Part shown: positions 31,481-39,866 of the stretch, one piece after another
How positions within the stretch are numbered: position 1 is the first letter of the stretch
Layout: each line of letters opens with the position of its first letter
From: an uncultured Bacteroidales bacterium
Lineage (GTDB): Bacteria; Bacteroidota; Bacteroidia; Bacteroidales; UBA932
DNA: 64,000 nucleotides
Direction: 5' to 3'
Assembly: GCA_949297365.1 (NCBI GenBank)
Contig: CASFSL010000044.1
Location: forward strand, 1 to 64,000
Made by a program: the position numbers and the translations under genes
The notes under the pieces: generated by a model
Databases searched by the model: none
Told to the model about the DNA's origin: nothing
The model's input: only the letters and a program-made list of their open reading frames with translations

Positions 31481-32644
31481 CAGACGGCTGATTTCCTGCC
31501 CCAGCATATCAGTCTCAAACAGGTTTCTGGCCGTTATCACTCCGTCTCTGGAGATAACGTACATGGCCGGCAACTGTGAGACATTGTACATCATCGCAGC
31601 CGTGGATGACGCTCCGGAAGGATCGCAGACACTGATCCACGGCAGTTCCTGCTCCTTGACCTGCATGGCCCACGCAGTCTTGTCCTGGGTCAGGGCCACC
31701 TGGTATATCTCCAGGCCACGGCCACTGTACCTCTCATAGAGTTCTTTCAGCCCGACATTGAAGATACGCTGCTCCATCACCGAGGGATCCCAGAAATACA
31801 GTACGATTACCCTGCCCTTGAGGGCTGTCAGACTCCGGACTTCTCCGTTCACATCGGCCAGGGCGATCTCCGGGAAGTCCACTTCCTCCGCATCCGAAAG
31901 AATATTGCCCATATCCATGAGATTGCGCCTTGACTGGACCTCGTCGGCCAGAGCGGCCAGATACGGAGAGACAGGATAAAGCGTATGCAGAGTATCATAC
32001 ACCTGCTCCATGATAAGAGCGTCAGTCGTTTCAGAGAATATCCACTGCCCGTTCGGAGCCACCTGATACAGCACCGGGATCACCGTCATCGAACCCTTAT
32101 GCCGCAGCACATACCGCAGGGCATCCTGCTTATGCCTCACATACAGCACTCCGAGTTCGCGCCTGAGAGCGGAACTTCTGTCTACATCTCCCTCCGCCTC
32201 GGCCGAAGACATCTCCGCGAACAGGGAATCGAACTTGTGATTGAAAGTCAGGATGCCGTCATTCACCTCCTGCATAAGCACCGACTCCCCGGAACCCTCA
32301 ATCGACACGGCCGACGGCCGGGACCAGTCCGCCGCAACGCTCACCCTGTCTCTGCCCTGCAGAAGCAGGGAGACCACGCCATCGCTGCCGAAAGTCAGAT
32401 ATATGAACTCGGGAGAACCGGGATTGACCGTCACGCGGCACTCCGCCTTCTCTCCGGCGGTATAGACTGTATCCAGCACCAGCATCTCATTCAATGCCAG
32501 ACGCGAGACCACTACCTGAGTACTGTCGGGAGCACCTTCTACTGTAAGACTTATACGCGCTGTATCCCTGTCACCGCACATCGTCATAAGAGCCACGAAC
32601 AACGGCAGGGTGAACATACCAATCCAGTAGTACTTCGATCTCAT
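31475..32644 (-). CDS. Thioredoxin-fold lipoprotein lacking CxxC (TlpA-like)
   Basis: A 389-residue lipoprotein. The start at 32644 is preferred over 32662, since it lies five bases after the HIT gene stop and gives the signal MRSKYYWIGMFTLPLFVALM with lipobox Cys at about 23. The N-terminal half resembles the DUF4369-type domain often joined to Bacteroidota TlpA/ResA proteins. The C-terminal half has the thioredoxin order (FPEIALADVNGEVRSL, GRVIVLYFWDPSVMEQ, and the cis-Pro region NVSQLPAMYVIS), but the CxxC position reads D-P-S-V, so it cannot act as a thiol oxidoreductase by the usual route. A structural or binding role is likely. Confidence 0.82.
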   Translation of the reverse strand: MRSKYYWIGMFTLPLFVALMTMCGDRDTARISLTVEGAPDSTQVVVSRLALNEMLVLDTVYTAGEKAECRVTVNPGSPEFIYLTFGSDGVVSLLLQGRDRVSVAADWSRPSAVSIEGSGESVLMQEVNDGILTFNHKFDSLFAEMSSAEAEGDVDRSSALRRELGVLYVRHKQDALRYVLRHKGSMTVIPVLYQVAPNGQWIFSETTDALIMEQVYDTLHTLYPVSPYLAALADEVQSRRNLMDMGNILSDAEEVDFPEIALADVNGEVRSLTALKGRVIVLYFWDPSVMEQRIFNVGLKELYERYSGRGLEIYQVALTQDKTAWAMQVKEQELPWISVCDPSGASSTAAMMYNVSQLPAMYVISRDGVITARNLFETDMLGQEISRLL

Positions 32645-32648
32645 AGAC

Positions 32649-33050
32649 TCAGAGTTTTGCATATTCTGCGGCTATGGATGCGGATATCTCCTTGAAACGC
32701 TCGGGCGTAAGTTCCAGTTTCTGCTTTCTGAAGTCCAGATCCCCTTCTGTATCCAGCGGCACCAGATGGATGTGGGCATGAGGCACTTCCATACCGAGTA
32801 CAGCCACACCTACCCTTTTGCAGGGCACGGCGGCCCGTACAGCGGCAGCCACCTTGCGGGCGAAAAGCATCAGCTCCGAATAAAGCGACTCGTCCAGATC
32901 AAACAGATAATCGACCTCCTTCTTGGGGATGACCAGAGTATGTCCCTCCTTCAGCGGATTGATATCCAGAAACGCGTAGCAGTGCTCCGTCTCGGCCACC
33001 TTGTAGGAAGGAATCTCCCCGTTGACTATTCTGGTAAAAACAGATGCCAT
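32649..33050 (-). CDS. HIT-family nucleotide hydrolase (Hint-like)
   Basis: A 133-residue cytoplasmic protein with the histidine-triad motif HAHIHLVPL and the N-terminal KVAETEHCYAFLDINPLKEG typical of bacterial Hint/HinT proteins, which cleave nucleoside phosphoramidates. Complete and of normal length. It lies 12 bases downstream of greA on the same strand, a common gene order in Bacteroidota. Confidence 0.93.
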   Translation of the reverse strand: MASVFTRIVNGEIPSYKVAETEHCYAFLDINPLKEGHTLVIPKKEVDYLFDLDESLYSELMLFARKVAAAVRAAVPCKRVGVAVLGMEVPHAHIHLVPLDTEGDLDFRKQKLELTPERFKEISASIAAEYAKL

Positions 33051-33062
33051 GACATATATGCT

Positions 33063-33533
33063 TTAGAGTGAGATATCGAGAATTTCAAACTTGAGGACTC
33101 CTGAAGGCACCTTCACCTCCACGACATCCCCTTTCCGCCTGCCTATAAGGGCTTTGCCTATCGGAGTACCGGCCGCCAGCTTCCCCTCACGGAAATTGGC
33201 CTCGCTCTCTCCCACCAGCGTGTACTGGACCGTGGTGTTGTTGAGCAGATTCTTGAGGGTCACCTTCGTAAGCATCTGCACATGGTCGGTGTTGATCTTG
33301 GACTCGTCGATTACGCGGGCATTGGCCACCAGATTCTCCAGCTTGGATATCTTGAGTTCCAACAGTCCCTGGGCCTCCTTGGCGGCGTCATACTCTGCAT
33401 TCTCGGAGAGGTCTCCCTTATCCCTTGCCTCAGCGATCTGCCTGGATATTACAGGTCTCTGGCTTATAGCCTCAGCCAGCTCGGCCTTGAGCTTTTCAAG
33501 ACCTTCTGATGTTACATAATGAATCTCGGACAT
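33063..33533 (-). CDS. greA: Transcription elongation factor GreA
   Basis: A 156-residue protein. The N-terminal coiled coil (IHYVTSEGLEKLKAELAEAI, then ISRQIAEARDKGDLSENAEY) carries the conserved Asp-Leu-Ser-Glu-Asn-Ala-Glu-Tyr tip that reaches the RNA polymerase active site; the C-terminal FKBP-like domain includes TPIGKALIGRRKGDVVEVKV. GreA rescues backtracked polymerase by transcript cleavage. The promoter is at 33605-33612, and its transcript would begin inside the hairpin at 33566-33598. Confidence 0.96.
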   Translation of the reverse strand: MSEIHYVTSEGLEKLKAELAEAISQRPVISRQIAEARDKGDLSENAEYDAAKEAQGLLELKISKLENLVANARVIDESKINTDHVQMLTKVTLKNLLNNTTVQYTLVGESEANFREGKLAAGTPIGKALIGRRKGDVVEVKVPSGVLKFEILDISL

Positions 33534-33565
33534 GATATAATCTTGCTTATGCGTTTATAAAATAT

Positions 33566-33598
33566 AAAAAAGAATCCCGCACCTGAGCAGGACTCTTT
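33566..33598 (-). terminator. Terminator-like hairpin in greA leader
   Basis: AAAGAATCC (33569-33577) and GGACTCTTT (33590-33598) pair over nine positions (one G-U on the minus-strand RNA) plus inner GC pairs, followed on the minus strand by a T-run. It would end the upstream gene (33642-34037), but it also lies at the start of the predicted greA transcript, so it could attenuate greA. Confidence 0.65.
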
Positions 33599-33604
33599 CT
33601 TTTG

Positions 33605-33612
33605 CAAAGATA
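33605..33612 (-). promoter_or_regulatory. greA -7 element TATCTTTG
   Basis: Perfect -7 match on the minus strand; the ATG is 72 bases further, with the hairpin at 33566-33598 in between. Confidence 0.5.
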
Positions 33613-33641
33613 GGTATATTTTTAAATAAAAACTACAAATT

Positions 33642-34037
33642 TTAAAATTTCGGCTTCAGTATCTCCGAATAAATTATCATATCCCGTCCGTTGAAGCGGC
33701 GTTTCCTGCGGGCAGGGGGATTGTTCCCGCGGTCCGGAACGGAAACATCCTTGTCCGGTGCGGCAGATTCCCGGGCAACTGGTTCACTGGAGACTGTCTC
33801 CTCAGGGAACGTCATCGGTTCTTCGGGCGGAACCGGAACATATACCGGCCTTATCTCGGGCAGCTGAGACTCAGTCATCTCAGGCCGCAGAACCGGCTCC
33901 GGCCCATACACCTCCTCCTGCTGCGGCAACTGCCGTTCATGTCTCTGTCCGCGCTTTTTCTTCCTGTTGCCTTTCTCCAGCAGAGCCGGCCCCAGAATAA
34001 ACAGGATTCCCAATACAATACCTAACCAGTCTTCCAT
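33642..34037 (-). CDS. Small membrane-anchored protein of unknown function
   Basis: A 131-residue protein with one N-terminal hydrophobic helix (WLGIVLGILFILGPALL), then a basic stretch (RKKKRGQRHER) and a long acidic/Pro-rich, probably unstructured region, ending in a basic tail (RRKRRFNGRDMIIYSEILKP). This resembles no family I know. The basic residues after the helix suggest the rest lies in the cytoplasm. It has its own promoter at 34063-34070 and a terminator at 33566-33598. Confidence 0.65.
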   Translation of the reverse strand: MEDWLGIVLGILFILGPALLEKGNRKKKRGQRHERQLPQQEEVYGPEPVLRPEMTESQLPEIRPVYVPVPPEEPMTFPEETVSSEPVARESAAPDKDVSVPDRGNNPPARRKRRFNGRDMIIYSEILKPKF

Positions 34038-34062
34038 ATTTCTCTTTTACAATTACTTTTCA

Positions 34063-34090
34063 CAAATATACGCAGAAACCGAGAACAAGG
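34063..34090 (-). promoter_or_regulatory. Promoter of 33642-34037, relative of the prfB repeat
   Basis: A perfect -7 TATATTTG (34070 to 34063) is preceded by CTCGGTTTCTGCG, the same block found before the -7 of prfB (CTCGGCTTCTGCG). The block is about five bases shorter than in the prfB copy, so the -33 TTG is closer than usual. Confidence 0.5.
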
Positions 34091-34099
34091 CGATAATCT

Positions 34100-34867
34100 T
34101 TAAAAAATATGCGTGACAGTGCCGGATATCTGATTACCGCCTATGTCAAAAGTGACGGTAATTGTACACTTGCCCATACCGTACGGTATATGCTTGAAAA
34201 ACAGTCCGCATGAAGGCAGCATCATCTTCACACCGTCCTCTCCGAAAAATCCCGTTTCTTTCTCAACCGGAACATACTCCTCGTTAAAATCCACGGAATA
34301 ACCACCATTCCAATATTCCGGATACCTGAACTCTCCATACTGAAGCTCCTCATATCCGTTCTGAATATACTCATACGGAGATGCCGAACATAAAACGACA
34401 ACATCATTCAAATTATCCCCTGCTGGAACTCCCGGAAAATCCTTGTCACACACAACAGATACAGAGCGGATCTCGCTGCCTATTGCAGGATTACTGTATG
34501 GGACCGACCTCCGATTATACGAGGTATCCCCGAATGACTTTGCTAAAGCAATAAATCTCAATGAGTCCTCATGACTATATGCCCGTATCTCCTCGCCTGA
34601 AAATGTCACACAGATCGTGTTACATTCCTCCAGACGGTCAGACAGAGACATCCCGCTAGGCATAACATACAGATCCACAAAATATTGTGAAAAAGACGCA
34701 CCGTCAGGAGGATCCACTATCAATGAATCCGTACCGTCATCATACCCATCATCGGAATTAAACGGTGTTTCTTCCTTATACAATCCCGAATCACCATTCT
34801 TGTCACAGCTAACGCAGAACCCCAACAACACAGCTGCGCACACCGCACATTTTAATACTTTCCCCAT
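34100..34867 (-). CDS. Lipoprotein of unknown function
   Basis: A 255-residue protein with a lipoprotein signal (KCAVCAAVLLGFCVSC; Cys at about residue 21) followed by an acidic, Asp/Gly-rich linker. The rest is mixed beta, with no motif I recognise; four further Cys are present in the mature part. It may be a surface lipoprotein. AT content is higher than in the neighbours. The stretch upstream (34868-35194) shows no clear promoter for it. Confidence 0.7.
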   Translation of the reverse strand: MGKVLKCAVCAAVLLGFCVSCDKNGDSGLYKEETPFNSDDGYDDGTDSLIVDPPDGASFSQYFVDLYVMPSGMSLSDRLEECNTICVTFSGEEIRAYSHEDSLRFIALAKSFGDTSYNRRSVPYSNPAIGSEIRSVSVVCDKDFPGVPAGDNLNDVVVLCSASPYEYIQNGYEELQYGEFRYPEYWNGGYSVDFNEEYVPVEKETGFFGEDGVKMMLPSCGLFFKHIPYGMGKCTITVTFDIGGNQISGTVTHIF

Positions 34868-35194
34868 ATGATTTGTCTTTACTATTGGTTATTAATCATT
34901 AAGCTGTACTTCATTCTTTTTTGTACACATATTGTGACCTCTAAGAATGATATGGAAACACTATCGTTTATCAGTAAAAGTCTTTATATATGCGCATCTG
35001 CTTTCAGATCAAAACAGACACGCGACAACTTACTGCACGAATAAGGTGCCATGCCCAAAGAAGCAAAGAAAATTTATTCATAAAAGCATTAATTACGCAT
35101 ACAAATTTACAAAAAAAATCATTCAAATAAATATAAAACTGTTTGTTTATCCCAGACAAATGTCTAATTTTAGTTTGTATAAAAAACTAACTTT
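34868..35194. other. AT-rich intergenic stretch between divergent genes
   Basis: About 327 bases with strongly lower GC than the rest. It must hold promoters for the lipoprotein (minus) and the secreted peptide operon (plus). On the plus strand TAACTTTA (35188-35195) and TTTG (35174-35177) lie next to the ATG at 35195, an unclear match. No gene or stable RNA structure is recognised. Confidence 0.4.
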
Positions 35195-35482
35195 ATGAAA
35201 AGTTTCACTATTTTACTTGTCGGCATAGCTGTTTCGGTCATTGCCATGCTTTCCATCCCCGTCAAACCGGCAGAAGCCGCACTCCCGACCAATGTGCCTG
35301 TGGAATTTGTACTTTCCTGTACAACTATCTATCTGGACGTACCGTATTCATTTACGGGTGAGGAACTCATGAAAATGAGAGACGATCTTGAAAAACAGAT
35401 TTGCGGAGGCGATGATGATTCCGATGCCAGTGGCATCAACGAATGGAAAGACAATGTCGCGCCAATAGAACCAGCATGGTAA
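35195..35482 (+). CDS. Small secreted protein with two Cys, GLPGLI-associated
   Basis: A 95-residue protein with a clear signal peptide (KSFTILLVGIAVSVIAMLSI, cut after AEA at about residue 28). The mature part has two Cys (LSCTTIYLD and KQICGGDDDSD), a short helix (TGEELMKMRDDLEKQ) and an acidic tail. The family is not recognised. Its TAA overlaps the ATG of the GLPGLI gene (TAATG), so it is coupled to that gene and the TonB-receptor-like gene. It could be a substrate, ligand or partner of that pair. Confidence 0.65.
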   Translation: MKSFTILLVGIAVSVIAMLSIPVKPAEAALPTNVPVEFVLSCTTIYLDVPYSFTGEELMKMRDDLEKQICGGDDDSDASGINEWKDNVAPIEPAW

Positions 35483-36372
35483 TGACCAAGTCTCTCCAAA
35501 TTGCCTTATCGGTATTTACCGTGCTTAACGCATGGTATGCCGCGGATGCTCAGGAGTCTGCCAGACAGATTCCTGATATTCTCAGATGCAAGTACTACTA
35601 CGTATTCCGGACAGACACAGTTGACACACGGGAATATATAGACTCGACTATGTGCCTGGACGTGGATACACGAAACGGAAAGGCCGTATATTACAGCGAA
35701 CTGGCATATCTGTACGATTCTACTCTCGCCGCCATGTCCGATGCAGGAAAGTCATACTATGACATGATGGCTGCCGGAATAGACGGAACTTACAGAGGTA
35801 CTAAGGAAGAATCCCGATATTTTATTGACTATATCGGAGGAAAGTATGTGAAGTACGACCGCTCTTTTACGATGTATTTTAAAGGAGACGGGGAGCTGAT
35901 GCCCATGGGGTGGACTCCGGCTGACGTAACAGACACCATATGCGGCTATCCGTGTCAGACAGCGGTAGCGGACTATTTGGGACGCAGATGGTCCGTCTGG
36001 TACACAACCGAGATACCTGTTACTGCCGGTCCGTGGCTGCTGTGGGGACTTCCCGGCCTCGTGCTTCAGGCTATAGATCAGGAGAGACTGTTTACCTTCA
36101 GGGCTAAGGAAATCGGATATGCTCCAACTGACCGCAGCGGACATCTGGAGCATCTGGCAGAAAGAAGCAAACGGCTACACTCGTATTCCATATCCAGAAT
36201 GGAGCAGACACTCAACAAGGTCAAGAGTTCTTATGAGGCAATGGACAGGATGCAGGGAGGCAGCGGTTTTGTCATTAAGGCGAACGATGACGGAACAATG
36301 GAAAAGTTTGTCCCTGAGTTGAAATATATTCCACTTATTCCTGATGAGTATTGGAAAAAGCAAGACAAATAG
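35482..36372 (+). CDS. GLPGLI-family secreted protein
   Basis: A 296-residue protein from ATG 35482 (35476 also possible), with signal peptide TKSLQIALSVFTVLNAWYAA. The family signature GPWLLWGLPGLVLQ, with the preceding IPVTAG, defines GLPGLI proteins of Bacteroidota, secreted proteins of unknown role that are usually next to a TonB-dependent-receptor-like protein, as here. The TBDR-like gene starts 22 bases before the end of this gene. Confidence 0.88.
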   Translation: MTKSLQIALSVFTVLNAWYAADAQESARQIPDILRCKYYYVFRTDTVDTREYIDSTMCLDVDTRNGKAVYYSELAYLYDSTLAAMSDAGKSYYDMMAAGIDGTYRGTKEESRYFIDYIGGKYVKYDRSFTMYFKGDGELMPMGWTPADVTDTICGYPCQTAVADYLGRRWSVWYTTEIPVTAGPWLLWGLPGLVLQAIDQERLFTFRAKEIGYAPTDRSGHLEHLAERSKRLHSYSISRMEQTLNKVKSSYEAMDRMQGGSGFVIKANDDGTMEKFVPELKYIPLIPDEYWKKQDK

Positions 36373-38978
36373 CACTCTGCACTATACAGCTGATATTCTG
36401 CATCATAACACCTGCATGGGCTGAAGAGGATGATACAGTCTGCGGTACGGTAGCGGACAGTACGGACAGAAGTCCTCTCGCAAACGTCTATGTGTGTCTA
36501 TACGAGGGGAAGCGTATGCTCGCATACACATTTTCAGATGCAGACGGACGCTTCCGTATATCTGTGGACAAAGCAATGTCGCCTGACAGACTTACTGCCT
36601 CATTAATCGGCTACGCTGTCAAGAACTGCAACATCTCCGGCGCCAACAGTCTGACAGTCAAAATGACACGGCGCAGCTTGGACTTGAATCCAGTAACAGT
36701 AACCGCACCCGCAATAACAAGGGACAATGATACGGTAAATTACTACATGGATGCATTCCGCAGCGATACTGACATCAGTCTGAAACAAGTGCTGCTCAAA
36801 CTACCCGGCATAGAAGTGACAAAAAACGGAACTGTCTATCATAAAGGAAAAGCCATCAACAAATTCTACATCGAGGGAATGGACATGCTCGGGAACAGAT
36901 ATTCGGTGGCGACAGAGAATCTTGATCCGCGCAGGATCGCCAAAGTACAGGTTATCGAGAATCACCAGCCTGTCAAAGCTCTGGACGGGTTGTCCGTTTC
37001 CGATAGAAGCGCGGTCAATATAGTACTCAAATCGGATGCAAAGGGAGCATGGTTGCTGTCCGCAGATGCCGCAGGAGGATATATGGAGGACACATCCGCA
37101 TTGGCTAAAGGAAGACTCTGGCTCGCAAATTTCCGCAAGAAAAGCCAAAGCATGATAATGCTGAAGGGCAACAATACCGGAGAGAGTGTAACTGACGAAT
37201 TGAGAAGAATGGACTATTGGGGTCGGCAGGGTATTATAGTACACACTCCAGGCTCGCTTGACACGGACTTTGAAGGTCCTTTTGATATCAGACGCAAATC
37301 CACGCAGTTGCCGGACAGATACTGCTTCGACAATATGTCGGCAATATTGTCCGCCAATCACATAAGAACGGACAAGCACGGCACTATACTGCGTTTCAAC
37401 CTACAGGGTGCTGCCGAGAGGTGGCAGGAAAAGGAGGCTGAGAGTCAGACCGTCCTGTTCAATGACGGGAATACTTTTGAAATATCCGAGACCGGCAGCC
37501 GGGAAGACCGGAAACTGTATCTTGATGCCGGACTGGACATTGAAAGCAATACAGCCAGGGCTTTTATTAACAACAGCCTGTCCGTGAGCGGACAGTTCCG
37601 CCACCATGAATCCTTACTGGAAGCAGGGACTTCCTATGGACATCGGTACATGCTTCCTTCGCTGAAAGTGGAAAACAATCTTATCAGCACAGTCAGGGTC
37701 AATCCGAAGAGGGCATTAAATGTCAACAGCACTATTAAGGCCGTCTTTAACAACCACAACTTTATCCTGAACAGTTCTACGCATCAGGATACCCGCTACA
37801 CCGACATCACTGCCGACAACTCTGTTTCCGCAGTATTCCGTGCAGGACGTTTCGTTTTTGATGTGTGCGGGAATCTGGACTTAGGATATTTCAGACGCAG
37901 TTCCAGTCTGGGCAATATCCAGCCGGACCTGAGCCCTATACTGTACGGCGATACAGACAACTCCCTGGATATGCTCTCTCTTACTCCATCCGCTGAAGTT
38001 TCCGCCACCTGGCATAAAGGCCCCCTCAATATGCGCATGAAAGTTCCGGCCGGATTTGAATATATGAGGATAAGGGACTCAGGCAATGCCAGTAACCGCA
38101 TCTATCCCGTTCTTTCTCCGTCTATCATGATGGAATGGATAATCGTCGCCGATCTGAAAGCTACGGTAGAAGGGAGCTGGTCTCTCTCTGACGGAAATGT
38201 GGATGACCTGATCTCAGGATATATCCTAAAGAACTACAGAACTGCATCAAAAGCCGGCATAATGCCAGCTCTGAAGAATTTCCATTCAGACATCAGCCTG
38301 TCATACAGTTCTGTTCTCAGTGAACTTGGTGCATCTGTCAGAGTAGGTTACGACAAAGGCTCATCATCCTCATCCTTATCTGCAATATACTTTGACAATC
38401 TCACTCTTTCGGAAACTGTGGAACGACTTTCAACAATGGAATCCGCATACGGCGGAGTGACATTCCGCAAATGGTTCGGTCCAAAAACATTTTCCATAAC
38501 CATGGACGCCCTGTACCGCCAGAACCGGATATCCATGTTCTTACAGGAACGATATTCTGATTACTGCACGGAGATAATTACAGCAAGGGCAGAAATAGAA
38601 TCCAGACCCTCTGACTGGCTGGATGTTTCCGCATCATTCGCATATACCAGGTCCCGCTTTATAAGTCACGGAAGCGAGCCTGTACATTCTTTCCTGACAG
38701 AGGGGAATGTCGTGAGAACTCCTGTCAGACATTTCTCCTTATCCGGCTCGGTATTTCACCTGTATCAGAAAATACCCGGAACATCCGTAACCAACACACC
38801 GCTGCTCAAGTTAAGCGCGGAATACCGGTTCAAGAAGTTCCGCATCTTCGTGGAATGTACAAATCTGCTTAACGCCACGGAATTCAGACGGGAGAGCATC
38901 GATGCGTATTCCGCATGGCAGTCCTCATTCTCTATGCGTCCACGCTCATATCTTGCAGGTATCGGCATGTCTTTCTGA
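36351..38978 (+). CDS. TonB-dependent receptor-like outer membrane protein with CarboxypepD-type N-terminus
   Basis: An 875-residue outer membrane protein. The only in-frame start is TTG at 36351, since a TGA lies two codons before it; the first residues (EKARQIALCTIQLIFCIITP) form a signal peptide. Residues about 28-110 are a carboxypeptidase-regulatory-like domain (VCGTVADSTDRSPLANVYV), then a plug-like domain (LKQVLLKLPGIEVTKNGTVY, with INKFYIEGMDM) and a long beta-barrel ending LAGIGMSF. This is the usual partner of GLPGLI proteins. A classical N-terminal TonB box is not obvious. The start overlaps the GLPGLI gene by 22 bases, and the 3' end overlaps ribF (minus) by 33 bases. Confidence 0.85.
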   Translation: MEKARQIALCTIQLIFCIITPAWAEEDDTVCGTVADSTDRSPLANVYVCLYEGKRMLAYTFSDADGRFRISVDKAMSPDRLTASLIGYAVKNCNISGANSLTVKMTRRSLDLNPVTVTAPAITRDNDTVNYYMDAFRSDTDISLKQVLLKLPGIEVTKNGTVYHKGKAINKFYIEGMDMLGNRYSVATENLDPRRIAKVQVIENHQPVKALDGLSVSDRSAVNIVLKSDAKGAWLLSADAAGGYMEDTSALAKGRLWLANFRKKSQSMIMLKGNNTGESVTDELRRMDYWGRQGIIVHTPGSLDTDFEGPFDIRRKSTQLPDRYCFDNMSAILSANHIRTDKHGTILRFNLQGAAERWQEKEAESQTVLFNDGNTFEISETGSREDRKLYLDAGLDIESNTARAFINNSLSVSGQFRHHESLLEAGTSYGHRYMLPSLKVENNLISTVRVNPKRALNVNSTIKAVFNNHNFILNSSTHQDTRYTDITADNSVSAVFRAGRFVFDVCGNLDLGYFRRSSSLGNIQPDLSPILYGDTDNSLDMLSLTPSAEVSATWHKGPLNMRMKVPAGFEYMRIRDSGNASNRIYPVLSPSIMMEWIIVADLKATVEGSWSLSDGNVDDLISGYILKNYRTASKAGIMPALKNFHSDISLSYSSVLSELGASVRVGYDKGSSSSSLSAIYFDNLTLSETVERLSTMESAYGGVTFRKWFGPKTFSITMDALYRQNRISMFLQERYSDYCTEIITARAEIESRPSDWLDVSASFAYTRSRFISHGSEPVHSFLTEGNVVRTPVRHFSLSGSVFHLYQKIPGTSVTNTPLLKLSAEYRFKKFRIFVECTNLLNATEFRRESIDAYSAWQSSFSMRPRSYLAGIGMSF

Positions 38979-39866
38979 TTCGGAGATAATCTCCGCCGCT
39001 GCGGCGGCATCAAGGCACATCTGACCGGAAAGGTCGTCAAGGGAGGCGAAGCGGCGCTCGTCGCGGATGCGGGCCACAAACTCAATGCGGATGTCGAGAC
39101 CGTATATGTTCTCGTTGAAGTCGAAGATATTGGTCTCAATCGTGCGGGCATTGCCCTCAGAGACCGTAGGACGGGTACCGATGTTGCAGATACCTCCGTG
39201 CCGCTGTCCCAGGACATCCACGCTTACAGCATAGACTCCGTCGGCAGGCACCATCTTCAACGGCTCGTAGAGCTGCATATTGGCCGTAGGGAAACCCATC
39301 GTCCTGCCCAGCATGTTGCCGTAGACCACCACTCCCAGCAGGGAATACCGGTAGCCCAGCATCTGGGCGGCGGTCACCACGTCTCCGGCCGAGAGCAGGT
39401 TGCGGATCTGAGTGGAGCTGACTTTCCGCTCATCGCAGTGTACCTCCTCCACTATGCGGGTACGCAGCCCGACAGTGGAGGCAATGGCCGCCAGCTCTTC
39501 CCTGGACGCCGTGGACGAACGGCCCAGACGGTGGTCGTAGCCGATGATGAGAGTGTCCACATGAAAACGGTCCACCAGATACTCCTTCATAAAGCCGGCA
39601 GTATCCAACCGGCTGAAATCCCTGGTGAACGGTATGACGTGAAACCGGTCGATGCCGAAATCCCGTATCAGGGCCTTCTTCTCATCCAAGGTATTGAGCA
39701 GACGGAAAGTAGATGCATCCTGCTGCAGGACATTGCGCGGATGAGGCCAGAATGTTATCACGGCACTCTCCTCGCCTTCTTCCCGGGCCGTGTCCTTCAG
39801 CACCTGAAGCACGGCCCGGTGTCCGGCATGAACTCCGTCAAAGAATCCTGTAGCGGCTACAACCAT
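38946..39866 (-). CDS. ribF: Bifunctional riboflavin kinase / FMN adenylyltransferase
   Basis: A 306-residue enzyme making FMN and FAD from riboflavin. The N-terminal adenylyltransferase has the nucleotide motif ATGFFDGVHAGHRAVL (HxGH-like) and VSSTQIRNLLSAGDV; the C-terminal flavokinase has GRTMGFPTANMQLYEPLKMV and GICNIGTRPTVS, then IETNIFDFNENIYG. It overlaps the phosphorylase fusion gene by 10 bases and is the last gene of the glycogen transcript, probably by position only. Confidence 0.95.
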   Translation of the reverse strand: MVVAATGFFDGVHAGHRAVLQVLKDTAREEGEESAVITFWPHPRNVLQQDASTFRLLNTLDEKKALIRDFGIDRFHVIPFTRDFSRLDTAGFMKEYLVDRFHVDTLIIGYDHRLGRSSTASREELAAIASTVGLRTRIVEEVHCDERKVSSTQIRNLLSAGDVVTAAQMLGYRYSLLGVVVYGNMLGRTMGFPTANMQLYEPLKMVPADGVYAVSVDVLGQRHGGICNIGTRPTVSEGNARTIETNIFDFNENIYGLDIRIEFVARIRDERRFASLDDLSGQMCLDAAAAAEIISESERHADTCKI

